The notes under the pieces: generated by a model | The model's database searches: none | Told to the model about the DNA's origin: nothing | What the model saw: only the letters and a program-made list of their open reading frames with translations | Shown here: positions 1 to 8,488 of the stretch, piece by piece | Layout of the letters: every line of letters begins with the position of its first letter | Position numbering within the stretch: the stretch's first letter is position 1 | Virus record (IMG/VR): IMGVR_UViG_3300023278_002031 | Coordinates: 1 to 28,138 of that record | Strand: one strand, 5' to 3' | From: a virus | DNA: 28,138 nucleotides | Translations under genes and position numbers: made by a program

Positions 1-1445
1 GAAGGAAGCTTGAGAGCAATGAACAACTAAGAGAACTAGACGGACTTGATACAACCATTGACTGGAAAAACACGGGTGATAACTCTTATGATGGTGAAAA
101 GCTAAAACTACTAGCACATGATGAAAGTGGCAAATGGGAGAGACCTGATAATATATTAAACAACTGGAGAGTTACAAAAACTACATTAAGGCTAGGATCT
201 AGAATCGTAGGTAAATGTATGATGGGCTCAACTTCAAATGCTTTAGATAAAGGTGGAGACAATTTCAAAAAATTATACAACAATTCAGACGTTAATAAAA
301 GAAATCGAAACGGACAAACATCTTCTGGACTCTATAGCTTGTTCGTTCCTATGGAATGGAACTATGAGGGATTCATTAATACTTATGGACTACCTGTCTT
401 CATTGGAGGTAAAAATCCAGTCAAAGGAGTTGATGGTTTTGACATTACAACGGGAGTTATTGAACACTGGGAAAACGAAGTAGAAGGATTAAAGTCTGAT
501 CAAGATAGTTTAAATGAATATTATAGGCAGTTTCCAAGAACTGAAAAACATGCTTTTAGAGATGAAACTAAACAAAGTCTTTTTAATCTTACTAAAATAT
601 ACGAACAAGTAGATTATAACGAAGAGTTTAATAATAGAACAAACATAACTAAAGGTAGTTTTCAATGGTTAAATGGTGTTAAAGATACACAAGTAATATT
701 TGTACCAAATAAAGATGGTAGATTTAAAATTAGTTGGGTGCCACCTAAATTACTTCAAAATCAAGTAATTATGAAAACTGGAACTAAATATCCAGGTAAT
801 GATCATATAGGCGCTTTTGGTTGTGATAGTTACGATATATCAGGAACTGTTGATGGTAGAGGTTCTAAAGGAGCTTTACATGGCTTAACTAAGTTTTCTA
901 TGGACGAAGCACCATCTAATCATTTTTTCTTAGAATATATATCAAGACCACAAACAGCTGAAATATTCTTTGAAGATGTTTTAATGGCTTGTGTATTTTA
1001 TGGTATGCCAATACTAGCTGAGAATAATAAGCCTAGATTATTGTATTATTTTAAACGTAGAGGTTATAGAGGTTTTTCAATGAATCGTCCTGATAAAGTT
1101 TGGAATAAACTATCTACAACAGAAAAAGAAATAGGTGGTATACCTAATTCTAGTGAAGATATTAAACAAGCACACGCTGCAGCTATTGAAGCTTACATTG
1201 ATACTTATGTGGGTTTAAACGAACATGGATATGGAGACATGTATCATCAAGATACATTAGAAGACTGGGGAAAATTTAATATAAACAATAGAACAAAACA
1301 CGATGCATCTATTAGTTCTGGACTTGCTATTATGGCTTGTAATAGAAATAAATATAAACCAATAGCAGACAGAACGTTAAAAAAAGTAAATTTAGGAATA
1401 AAAAAGTATAATAATGATGGATTTCTTTCAAAAATTAATAAATAA
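1..1445 (+). CDS. terL: Terminase large subunit, 5'-truncated by the window edge
   Basis: This is the ATPase/nuclease motor that packages and cuts phage DNA at the portal. The frame is open to the left edge (first full codon 3-5), so the ATG at 219 is internal, not the true start; 480 residues are visible. Counting from codon 3, a Walker B-type strand ends in Asp40-Glu41 (LLAHDE), followed by a GSTSN coupling motif at 75-79. The C-terminal half has an RNase H-like nuclease pattern: Asp275 (GCDSYD), Glu340 (LAENN) and Asp434 (KHDAS) are well placed as metal ligands. The Walker A motif must lie upstream of the window. The TAA stop abuts the portal ATG directly, as expected for a terL-portal pair. 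Leucine codon use shifts along the gene, CTN-rich at the left and TTA-rich later. The family call is firm; the subfamily is not assigned. Confidence 0.9.
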   Translation, partial: RKLESNEQLRELDGLDTTIDWKNTGDNSYDGEKLKLLAHDESGKWERPDNILNNWRVTKTTLRLGSRIVGKCMMGSTSNALDKGGDNFKKLYNNSDVNKRNRNGQTSSGLYSLFVPMEWNYEGFINTYGLPVFIGGKNPVKGVDGFDITTGVIEHWENEVEGLKSDQDSLNEYYRQFPRTEKHAFRDETKQSLFNLTKIYEQVDYNEEFNNRTNITKGSFQWLNGVKDTQVIFVPNKDGRFKISWVPPKLLQNQVIMKTGTKYPGNDHIGAFGCDSYDISGTVDGRGSKGALHGLTKFSMDEAPSNHFFLEYISRPQTAEIFFEDVLMACVFYGMPILAENNKPRLLYYFKRRGYRGFSMNRPDKVWNKLSTTEKEIGGIPNSSEDIKQAHAAAIEAYIDTYVGLNEHGYGDMYHQDTLEDWGKFNINNRTKHDASISSGLAIMACNRNKYKPIADRTLKKVNLGIKKYNNDGFLSKINK

Positions 1446-3803
1446 ATGATATACACTAATACTAGAAGCTCTTTTCCAGATCAAGTAATTCCACAAGAAG
1501 AGAAAATGACTGCAGAATATGGTCTGCAAGTAGCAAGAGCTATAGAAGGTGAATGGTTTAGTCAAGGAGTCGGTGGTAATAGATATTCTTTTAATTATAC
1601 TATATTTCACCAAAGAAGGCTTTATGCTAGAGGAGAACAATCTGTTCAGAAATATAAAGATGAGTTATCTATTAATGGTGACTTGTCTTATTTAAACTTA
1701 GATTGGAAGCCAGTTCCTGTTATACCTAAATTTGTAGATATAGTAGTAAATGGTATGTCAGATAAGATGTACGAAATAAAAGCTTTTTCTCAAGATCCAG
1801 CTTCACAAAAGAAAAGAACTGAATACGCAAATAAAATATACAGAGATATTCAAGCTAGAGAGTTTATTCAAACAATGCAGCAGGAACTAGGTATAGATTT
1901 AAAAGAAGCGCCTGCAGGAGCTCCAGAAACAGAAGAAGAGCTAGAAATACATATGCAGCTAGACTACAAGCAGTCTATAGAAATAGCAGAAGAAGAATTA
2001 ATAGACAATACTTTAGCTAAAAACAAATATGATTTAACTAGAGCTAGATTCAACAGAGACTTAGTTGTATTAGGTATTGGAGCTGTTAAAACTTCTTGGA
2101 ATAAATCAGAAGGTATTGTTGTTGACTATGTTGATCCAGCTAATTTAGTTTGGTCTTATACGGAAGATCCTAATTTTGAAGATATATATTACGTTGGTGA
2201 AGTTAAAAATATTAGCTTACCAGAACTTAAAAAAGAGTTTCCTGAGTTAACAACTCAACAATTAGAACAAATACAAAAATTCCCAGGTAATACTAATTAC
2301 ACTAGAAACTGGACAGGCAAAGATAATAACAACACTGTACAAGTATTATATTTTGAATATAAAACTTATATGGATCAAGTATATAAAATTAAATATACTG
2401 AAAACGGTTTAGAAAAAGCTTTAGAAAAGCCTGACTTCTTTAATCCACCACCAAGCGATAACTTTGACAAAGTTTCTAGATCAATAGAAGTATTGTATTC
2501 TGGGGCTAAAATATTAGGCCACGACATAATGTTAGACTGGAAGATAGCAGAAAACATGACTAGACCTTATTCAAATACTGTTAAAGTTAATATGAATTAC
2601 CAACTAGTTGCACCTCACATGTATAAAGGCCGTATAGAGTCAACTGTAGAACGTATGATAGGTTTTGCTGACATGATTCAATTAACTTCCTTAAAACTGC
2701 AGCAAGTGCTTTCTAGAGTAGTTCCAGACGGTGTGTTTATGGATGTAGATGGATTAGCTGAGGTAGATTTAGGTAATGGAACTAACTATAATCCAGCAGA
2801 AGCTTTAAACATGTATTTTCAAACAGGTAGTATAGTTGGTAGATCAATGACTCAGGATGGTGATATTAACCAAGGTAAAGTTCCAATACAAGAATTAAAT
2901 ACTTCTTCAGGTGGTCAAAAAATAAACTCTCTTATATCTACATACGAGTATTATTTAAAAATGATTAGAGATGTAACCGGACTTAATGAAGCTAGAGATG
3001 GTACAATGCCAGACAAACAATCATTAGTTGGTTTACAAAAACTTGCTGCAGCTAATTCAAACGTAGCAACTAGACATATATTAAATGCTAGTTTGTTTTT
3101 AACATTAAGAGCTTGTGAAAATATATCATTAAGAGTTGCCGATAGTATACAATTTGATTTATTAAGAGAAAGTTTAATAGACAGTATAAGTTTATACAAT
3201 GTTAAAACATTAGAAGAAATACAAAATCTTCACTTATATGATTTTGGTATATATCTAGAGGTTGAACCAGACGAGGAAGCAAAAGCATCACTTGAACAAA
3301 ACATACAAGTAGCTTTACAACAACAGTCAATAAGCTTGCCAGACGCTATAGAAATTAGAGAAATAAAAAATCTAAAATTAGCTAATAAGTTGCTAAAACT
3401 TAAGCAAGAACAAAAAGCTGAAAAAGATCAACAAAATAACTTAGCTAATATAAAAGCTCAAGCAGACGCAAATGCACAAGCTTCTGAAAGAGCAGCTATG
3501 GCTGAAGTTCAAAAACAACAAGCTTTAGCACAAACTACTTTACAAATAGAGCAAGGAAAATCTCAATTTGAATTACAAAGAATGCAGAGCGAAACTGAAT
3601 TAAAAAAGCAATTAATAGAATTACAGTATGGATTTGACAAAGAGTTAAAATCTATGGAAGTTCAAGGAATGAGAGATAAAGAAGCTTTCATAGAAGATCG
3701 TAAAGATGAAAGAACTAAAATACAAGCAACTCAACAAAGTCAACTAATACAACAAAGACAGGATGGCACATTGCCAACCAATTTTGAAATGCCTAATAAC
3801 TAG
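1446..3803 (+). CDS. Portal protein
   Basis: This is the probable portal, the dodecameric ring at the unique capsid vertex through which DNA enters and leaves. It is 785 aa, within the range of large podovirus portals. The body (about residues 40-600) is mixed alpha/beta, with a portal-like N-terminal stretch (YARGEQ, then a KPVPVIPKFVDIVV segment) and a DPANLVWSY segment near residue 237. Residues about 645-770 form a long Gln/Lys/Glu/Ala-rich coiled coil, which fits a C-terminal barrel projecting into the capsid. It lies directly after terL with no spacer (TAA then ATG). A second possible start is the Met at 1506, preceded by a purine-rich stretch; I kept 1446 because the extra residues look like part of the protein. 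The call rests on position, size and resemblance to the family; no alignment was run. Confidence 0.85.
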   Translation: MIYTNTRSSFPDQVIPQEEKMTAEYGLQVARAIEGEWFSQGVGGNRYSFNYTIFHQRRLYARGEQSVQKYKDELSINGDLSYLNLDWKPVPVIPKFVDIVVNGMSDKMYEIKAFSQDPASQKKRTEYANKIYRDIQAREFIQTMQQELGIDLKEAPAGAPETEEELEIHMQLDYKQSIEIAEEELIDNTLAKNKYDLTRARFNRDLVVLGIGAVKTSWNKSEGIVVDYVDPANLVWSYTEDPNFEDIYYVGEVKNISLPELKKEFPELTTQQLEQIQKFPGNTNYTRNWTGKDNNNTVQVLYFEYKTYMDQVYKIKYTENGLEKALEKPDFFNPPPSDNFDKVSRSIEVLYSGAKILGHDIMLDWKIAENMTRPYSNTVKVNMNYQLVAPHMYKGRIESTVERMIGFADMIQLTSLKLQQVLSRVVPDGVFMDVDGLAEVDLGNGTNYNPAEALNMYFQTGSIVGRSMTQDGDINQGKVPIQELNTSSGGQKINSLISTYEYYLKMIRDVTGLNEARDGTMPDKQSLVGLQKLAAANSNVATRHILNASLFLTLRACENISLRVADSIQFDLLRESLIDSISLYNVKTLEEIQNLHLYDFGIYLEVEPDEEAKASLEQNIQVALQQQSISLPDAIEIREIKNLKLANKLLKLKQEQKAEKDQQNNLANIKAQADANAQASERAAMAEVQKQQALAQTTLQIEQGKSQFELQRMQSETELKKQLIELQYGFDKELKSMEVQGMRDKEAFIEDRKDERTKIQATQQSQLIQQRQDGTLPTNFEMPNN

Positions 3804-3828
3804 GCAAATTATTATATAATATCATATC

Positions 3829-5025
3829 ATGGAAAATAAAGAAAACATACCACAGGAGGGTGACTTTAAAATAAAAAAGCGTCCTAAAAAATTATCCAAT
3901 AACAAACCAGAATCTAACAAAATAGATTTATCTAAAAAACCAGAAGTAAAAGAAACTGAAGTAGCTAAGATAGATTTAAATAAAAACAAAGAAGATGCCA
4001 TTCAAACACAAAGCACAAATGATAGCAATGTTATTGTCGAAGAAAAGAAAAACGAGACAAGTAGCAAAGAAGTGGTTGAAGAAGTACGGAGCACCGAAGA
4101 AGTAGTTTCACCAATAGTAGAAGTAAAAGAAGAAGAAGTTAAAGAAGAAGTTAAGGAAGCTACTAGTGAATTAAAAGAAGCTATAAGAGATGAGAAAGTA
4201 ACAGGAAAACCTTTACCAGAAAATATAGAAAAACTAGTTTCATTTATGGAAGAAACTGGTGGAACAGTTGAAGACTATGTAAGATTAAATGCTGATTATT
4301 CATCAGCTGATGATGTTACTTTATTAAAAGAATTTTATAAACAATCTAAACCTCATTTAGATAACGAAGAAATTGAGTTTTTACTTAATGATGAATTTTC
4401 GTATGATGAGGAAGAAGATGATGAAAAAACTGTACGTAAGCGTAAGCTTGCAATAAAGGAAGAGGTTGCTAAAGCCAAAAACTTTTTAGAGCAAACTAAG
4501 AGTAAATATTACGACGAGATCAAGTTGAGACCGGGCGTTACTCAAGAGCAACAAAAAGCTATGGATTTTTTCAATCGATACAATAGTGAGCAAGACAAGG
4601 TAAATAAGACTCGTGAAGATTTTATTGATAGATCAAACCAGTTTTTTAATGAAGATTTCAAAGGTTTTGATTTTAAATTAAAAGACAAAAACGTAAAATA
4701 TCAAGTTAGTAATCCAAATGAGTTAGCAAAAAATCAAAATGATATTGCAAATTTTCTTAAGAAGTTCTTAAATGAAGATGGGGCAATTACAGATTTAAGT
4801 AACTACCACAAATCTTTGTTTGCGGCACAAAACATAGACACTATAGCTAGTCACTTTTATGAACAAGGAAAAGCTGACGCTGTGAAAACAGAGTTTGCTA
4901 AGTCTAAAAATATAAATTCTGAGCCAAGATTATCTCCTGATCCAGATGCAGTATTTTTAGGTGGCATGAAAATAAAAGCGGTTAGTGGAATAAATAGTGC
5001 TAAATTAAAAATAAGAAAAAAATAA
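3829..5025 (+). CDS. Probable scaffolding / head assembly protein
   Basis: This is probably the internal scaffold that guides capsid protein into a procapsid. The 398-aa protein sits between portal and major capsid genes, the usual scaffold position. Residues 1-125 are low-complexity and very rich in Lys and Glu, with a near-repeat of the type EEVKEEVKEA around 100-110. The middle part (about 130-330) is predicted helical and acidic. The basic C-terminus (…KLKIRKK), after a short DPDAVFLGGMK segment, could bind capsid protein, as scaffold C-termini do in P22-like phages. No protease motif is present in it, and there is no separate prohead protease gene in this head cluster. The upstream gap is only A/T with no Shine-Dalgarno. 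The role is inferred from position and composition; a minor head protein is the alternative. Confidence 0.65.
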   Translation: MENKENIPQEGDFKIKKRPKKLSNNKPESNKIDLSKKPEVKETEVAKIDLNKNKEDAIQTQSTNDSNVIVEEKKNETSSKEVVEEVRSTEEVVSPIVEVKEEEVKEEVKEATSELKEAIRDEKVTGKPLPENIEKLVSFMEETGGTVEDYVRLNADYSSADDVTLLKEFYKQSKPHLDNEEIEFLLNDEFSYDEEEDDEKTVRKRKLAIKEEVAKAKNFLEQTKSKYYDEIKLRPGVTQEQQKAMDFFNRYNSEQDKVNKTREDFIDRSNQFFNEDFKGFDFKLKDKNVKYQVSNPNELAKNQNDIANFLKKFLNEDGAITDLSNYHKSLFAAQNIDTIASHFYEQGKADAVKTEFAKSKNINSEPRLSPDPDAVFLGGMKIKAVSGINSAKLKIRKK

Positions 5026-5037
5026 AAACTCAATATA

Positions 5038-6504
5038 ATGGGACAATTCACAGTGACTAATGCTGGATTATCACCTACTCAAGATCAATCGATCCTTTCT
5101 ACTAATTATTTACAGTGGAATGATGCAGCTGGTGCTAATTTTGCAGATTTTGCACAACAATATCTACCTGAGCTCTATGAGCAAGAAGTAGAAAGATTTG
5201 GTAACAGAACGTTATCAGGTTTCTTAAGAATGGTTGGCGCTGAAATGCCAATGACATCGGATCAAGTAATTTGGTCTGAACAAAATAGACTACATGTTGG
5301 TTATGATAATGTAGACAAAGTTGATAATGCTGCTGGTACAGTTTTTACTGTGCAAGCACCTCTTGGAGCTGCTCCTAACGAAGTAGTTGTAAGAGTAAAT
5401 CAAAGCATAGTGGTATTTGATCCGGCTTCTGGATTAACACTAAAAGGTTTGGTTACTGCAGCTGCTAACGACGCTACTCCAGCACCTGGAACTTTTACTT
5501 TTACTGCTGTTTGTTATACTGCTGCTACTTTTGGAGCGTTAGGTAACTCAGACTTAAAAGTGTTTGTTTACGGTTCTGACTTTGCTAAAGGTACTGAGGG
5601 AATGATAGGTTCTGTTACTCCTCAAGTAACTCAATTTAGCAATAGACCAATTATCATTAAAGATAAATATTTCGTAAACGGTTCTGACACTGCTCAGATC
5701 GGTTGGATAGAAGTTGCTACTGAAGATGGTACATCTGGATATTTGTGGTATATGAAAGCTGAATCAGAAACTAGATTAAGATATGAAGATTATCTTGAAA
5801 TGGCTATGGTTGAAGGTGAAAAAGCTACTGCTGCTTCTGGTGTTACTGTTAACACTGCTGCTAATAACTATGGTTCAGGTACTGAAGGTTTATTCGCTTC
5901 TCTAAATGCTAGAGGTAACGTTTATTCTGGATTTGCTGGTGCTGCTGCTCCTGGAGCTGGTGCATTAGGAGATTTTGATGCTATCTTACAACAATTAGAT
6001 TTACAAGGTGCTATTGAAGAAAACATGTTATTTTTAGATAGAGCTACTGCTCTTGATTTTGATGATATGATTGCTGCTCAAGCTGGTGGAGGTTTTGCTT
6101 CTACTGCTGCTGCGTCTTACGGTTTATTTGACAACGAAGCTGAAATGGCTCTTAACTTTGGTTTCTCTGGTTTTAGAAGAGGTTCTTATGACTTCTATAA
6201 AACTGACTGGAAATATTTAAATGATGCTTCTACAAGAGGTATGGTTACAAATATTAAAGGTGTGTTAGTTCCTGCTGGAACTTCTACAGTGTATGATCAA
6301 ATGTTAGGATCAAATATTAGACGTCCTTTCTTACATGTAAGATATAGAGCTTCTGAAACTGACGATAGAAGAATGAAGTCATGGATCACCGGTTCTGTTG
6401 GTGGTGCTTACACTTCTTCTCTTGATGCTATGGAAGTACATTACTTATCTGAAAGATGTTTAGTAACACAAGCTGCAAACAATTTCGTATTGTTTACATC
6501 TTAA
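5038..6504 (+). CDS. Major capsid protein
   Basis: This is the likely shell-forming protein of HK97-like fold. It has 488 aa, a normal size, and follows the scaffold-like gene by 12 bases. The N-terminal part (LYEQEVERFGNRTLSGFLR, residues about 46-64) resembles the N-arm and spine region of phage capsid proteins. The middle is rich in Ala, Gly and Thr, and the C-terminal half contains an RRPFLHVRYRAS segment. Codon use differs visibly from the neighbours: Ala is mostly GCT, Gly mostly GGT and Thr mostly ACT. That is typical of the most highly expressed structural gene of a phage. It is followed by an 88-aa gene and then a strong terminator, so the capsid transcript can accumulate separately. 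The call rests on context, size, composition and codon bias. Confidence 0.85.
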   Translation: MGQFTVTNAGLSPTQDQSILSTNYLQWNDAAGANFADFAQQYLPELYEQEVERFGNRTLSGFLRMVGAEMPMTSDQVIWSEQNRLHVGYDNVDKVDNAAGTVFTVQAPLGAAPNEVVVRVNQSIVVFDPASGLTLKGLVTAAANDATPAPGTFTFTAVCYTAATFGALGNSDLKVFVYGSDFAKGTEGMIGSVTPQVTQFSNRPIIIKDKYFVNGSDTAQIGWIEVATEDGTSGYLWYMKAESETRLRYEDYLEMAMVEGEKATAASGVTVNTAANNYGSGTEGLFASLNARGNVYSGFAGAAAPGAGALGDFDAILQQLDLQGAIEENMLFLDRATALDFDDMIAAQAGGGFASTAAASYGLFDNEAEMALNFGFSGFRRGSYDFYKTDWKYLNDASTRGMVTNIKGVLVPAGTSTVYDQMLGSNIRRPFLHVRYRASETDDRRMKSWITGSVGGAYTSSLDAMEVHYLSERCLVTQAANNFVLFTS

Positions 6505-6533
6505 TTAATTATTAACATTTAAAAGATAAGAAA

Positions 6534-6800
6534 ATGGGTTATATTAAACTACAAAAAACAGGTGCTGAATTTGATTTAGTATCTGCTGAAAACATAGGTG
6601 ACGTTAAATTGGGCTCTGGTGATATAGTAATTCAGTATCTTTCGGGATATAAAGTTACTATTGCTGGTACTGGCAATTTTACGTCAAAAGACACAAATAT
6701 TGTGGAAAATGCAATTGATGTTATGAACGGCGCTTCTGGCGTTGCTCCAATGACAAAATTAAGCCAAGCTGTTGAAGTGACAATGACTGTTATTTCGTAG
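6534..6800 (+). CDS. Small protein after the capsid gene, possible capsid accessory protein
   Basis: This is an 88-aa protein of unknown function. The sequence is mostly short beta-type segments (GDIVIQYLSGYKVTIAG, about residues 30-45) with no signal peptide, membrane helix or cysteine. It lies 29 bases behind the capsid gene and just before the terminator at 6814, so it is probably cotranscribed with the capsid and made in similar amounts. Small proteins in this position are often decoration or cement proteins, and that is my best guess, but nothing in the sequence proves it. The leader before the ATG is A-rich (AAAAGATAAGAAA), with no proper Shine-Dalgarno. Confidence 0.7.
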   Translation: MGYIKLQKTGAEFDLVSAENIGDVKLGSGDIVIQYLSGYKVTIAGTGNFTSKDTNIVENAIDVMNGASGVAPMTKLSQAVEVTMTVIS

Positions 6801-6810
6801 CTAACAATAA

Positions 6811-6840
6811 TAAGATCCCGCTTCGGCGGGGTCTTTTTTA
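6811..6840 (+). terminator. Intrinsic terminator after the capsid genes
   Basis: The arms 6814-6821 (GATCCCGC) and 6826-6833 (GCGGGGTC) pair over 8 bp with one T-G wobble, around a TTCG loop. The closing C-G pair makes this the very stable cUUCGg tetraloop. Two more A-T pairs (6812-6813 with 6834-6835) can form at the base, and six T residues follow (6834-6839). It is by far the most GC-rich short stretch in this region. It lies 11 bases after the stop of the 88-aa gene and should limit read-through from the capsid transcript. Confidence 0.93.
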
Positions 6841-6843
6841 ATT

Positions 6844-6863
6844 ATTATATTATATTATATTAT
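6844..6863 (+). repeat. Tandem ATTAT pentamer, four copies, running into the start codon
   Basis: Four exact copies of ATTAT (6844-6848, 6849-6853, 6854-6858, 6859-6863) fill the space between the terminator and the next gene. The last copy supplies the AT of the ATG at 6862. The stretch has no G or C at all. It may act as an unstructured A/T leader for translation, or contain a promoter -10 region, because the gene directly downstream is otherwise cut off by the terminator. I see no clear -35 element, so a promoter role is only a possibility. Confidence 0.6.
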
Positions 6864-7680
6864 GGAAAAAACAAATAAAAAACCTGCAGCAAAAGCTGTA
6901 GAAACGGTTGAACAAATCGTTGAAACTCCTAAAGTAAAAAAAGATACTTGGGAAATAAAAGATAGACTTTATTATCTTACACACGATTATGCACCGTTAA
7001 CTTATACTTTACCTTCAAGACACACAAGAAGATTTCCTTTATTGTGGTTTGATCCTAAAGAAGGTAAACAAAAAGAAATTAGACATGCTTCTAATCAAAA
7101 TAGTCCATTTGTTGAAGAACAAAAAGGTGAATGTACTATGGAGCATATAATATTTAAAGATGGAACTCTATTTGTACCTAAAGAAAAACAAGCTTTACAA
7201 AAACTATTATCTATATATCACCCACAATTAAATAAAAGATATGAAGAAAAAGATGATGTTAAAGAAGCTGTTGATGATTTAGAATATTTAGAGTATGAGT
7301 TTCAAGCATTAGCTTTATCTAGAGAATTAGATATTGATCATGCGGAAGCTATTTTAAGAACTGAAGTTGGTTCTGAAGTTAATAAGATGAGTTCTAAAGA
7401 GCTTAAAAGAGATTTATTAGTATTTGCTAAAAGTAATCCTACTTTGTTCTTACAACTTGCTAATGATGAAAATATACAATTAAGAAACATTGCTGTTAAA
7501 GCTACTGAAGAACGTATAATTACATTATCACAAGATCAAAGAACATTTTCTTGGGCTTCTAATGGTAAAAAATTAATGAAAGTACCTTTTGAAGAAAATC
7601 CATACTCAGCGTTTGCTGCTTTTCTAAAAACAGACGAAGGAGTTGAAGTTTTTAAATCAATAGATAAAAAACTTAAATAA
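6862..7680 (+). CDS. Conserved-looking phage protein of unknown function
   Basis: This 272-aa protein is not assigned a function. Residues 1-25 are a Lys/Ala/Pro/Glu-rich flexible lead. Residues about 28-125 look like a small beta-rich domain ending in KDGTLFVPKEKQ. Residues about 125-220 are acidic and helical, and the last 50 residues form another alpha/beta stretch (RTFSWASNGKKL … FLKTDEGVEVF). There are no cysteines in obvious metal sites, no membrane helix and no catalytic motif I recognise. Proteins of this general plan occur in structural modules of marine phages, so a minor virion or assembly role is plausible. It is the only gene in the module flanked on both sides by intrinsic terminators, which suggests a level or timing of expression different from its neighbours. 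Confidence 0.75.
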   Translation: MEKTNKKPAAKAVETVEQIVETPKVKKDTWEIKDRLYYLTHDYAPLTYTLPSRHTRRFPLLWFDPKEGKQKEIRHASNQNSPFVEEQKGECTMEHIIFKDGTLFVPKEKQALQKLLSIYHPQLNKRYEEKDDVKEAVDDLEYLEYEFQALALSRELDIDHAEAILRTEVGSEVNKMSSKELKRDLLVFAKSNPTLFLQLANDENIQLRNIAVKATEERIITLSQDQRTFSWASNGKKLMKVPFEENPYSAFAAFLKTDEGVEVFKSIDKKLK

Positions 7681-7695
7681 CAAGTGATTATAAGT

Positions 7696-7724
7696 AAGGG
7701 TGGTTTTATCACCACCCTTTTTTT
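7696..7724 (+). terminator. Intrinsic terminator
   Basis: Arms 7696-7704 (AAGGGTGGT) and 7711-7719 (ACCACCCTT) pair perfectly over 9 bp with a 6-base loop (TTTATC). The T run 7718-7724 overlaps the 3' arm. It starts 15 bases after the stop codon of the 272-aa gene and 43 bases before the next ATG. It should end, or attenuate, transcription between the head and the neck/tail genes. Confidence 0.92.
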
Positions 7725-7738
7725 AAAAAAATATTAAA

Positions 7739-8485
7739 ATGGCAATAAACGTAAATACGGTATATACCACAGTGTTAACTGTCTTAAACAAAGAACAAAG
7801 AGGATATTTAACGCCTGATGAGTTTAATAAAGTAGGTGCTCAAGCTCAATTAGAGATATTTGAAGACTTTTTTGAACAATATAACCAGTATACGCGTATG
7901 CCAAAGACAGATGTAGAGTTTGCCTCTCGTATGGACAAAATGAGAGACGAGTTTCAAGTATTTGAGAAAAACGCAGCTGCATCTACTGTTACGGGTAATG
8001 TATACACCTTACCAACTGACCTACATAGGTTTGGATCAGCTTTTTACGAAAAAGCAATAGGATCTCCTGAAATAGAAATAGTTAGCAAAAGAGAGTATCA
8101 TCAACAAATTCTTTCACCATTATTGCAGCCAAGCATTAATAATCCAATAGCTACTTATCAACAAAATAAATTAACGGTTTATCCAGCTTTATCAACCCCG
8201 TCTACTGCTGACATAGGTTTTAATTATGTAAGAAAACCACTTGATCCTATATGGGGATATGGAGTTGGAACACTAGGTCAATACATTTGGGATGGAACAC
8301 CTGGGTTTAGTTTAACTCCGGTTATACCATCAACTGGATCAGTTAACTTTGAAATAAGCGAAATGCAACAAACTGAGCTTATATTAAAAATATTGCAATA
8401 TGCAGGAGTTATAATAAGAGATCAAGCAGTTATTCAAGCAGCTTCATCTCAACTAAATCAAGATACTCAAAATGAAAAATCATAA
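7739..8485 (+). CDS. Probable head-tail connector / adaptor protein
   Basis: This 248-aa protein is probably one of the rings attached below the portal. Its N-terminal part (about residues 1-75) is helical, the middle has beta-type segments (VTGNVYTLPTDLHRFGS, about 84-100), and the C-terminal 45 residues are helical (MQQTELILKILQYAGVII). This helical-beta-helical plan with a long C-terminal helix is common among connector proteins of short-tailed phages. The position, first after the head genes and directly before a second neck-type protein, supports this. The gene ends with tandem TAA stops (8483-8488), and the next ATG overlaps nothing but follows at 8489. I did not align it to a named family, so the exact ring it forms is unknown. 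Confidence 0.65.
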   Translation: MAINVNTVYTTVLTVLNKEQRGYLTPDEFNKVGAQAQLEIFEDFFEQYNQYTRMPKTDVEFASRMDKMRDEFQVFEKNAAASTVTGNVYTLPTDLHRFGSAFYEKAIGSPEIEIVSKREYHQQILSPLLQPSINNPIATYQQNKLTVYPALSTPSTADIGFNYVRKPLDPIWGYGVGTLGQYIWDGTPGFSLTPVIPSTGSVNFEISEMQQTELILKILQYAGVIIRDQAVIQAASSQLNQDTQNEKS

Positions 8486-8488
8486 TAA

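Noticed and set aside
219-221. ATG as the terminase start
   Set aside because: The frame stays open to the left edge and encodes the Walker B and part of the coupling region of terminase, so the real start lies outside the window.
3815-3820. TATAAT before the scaffold-like gene as a promoter -10 element
   Set aside because: No -35-like hexamer is present at the proper distance, and no TTTG-type Bacteroidota -7 element. Such A/T words are frequent by chance here.
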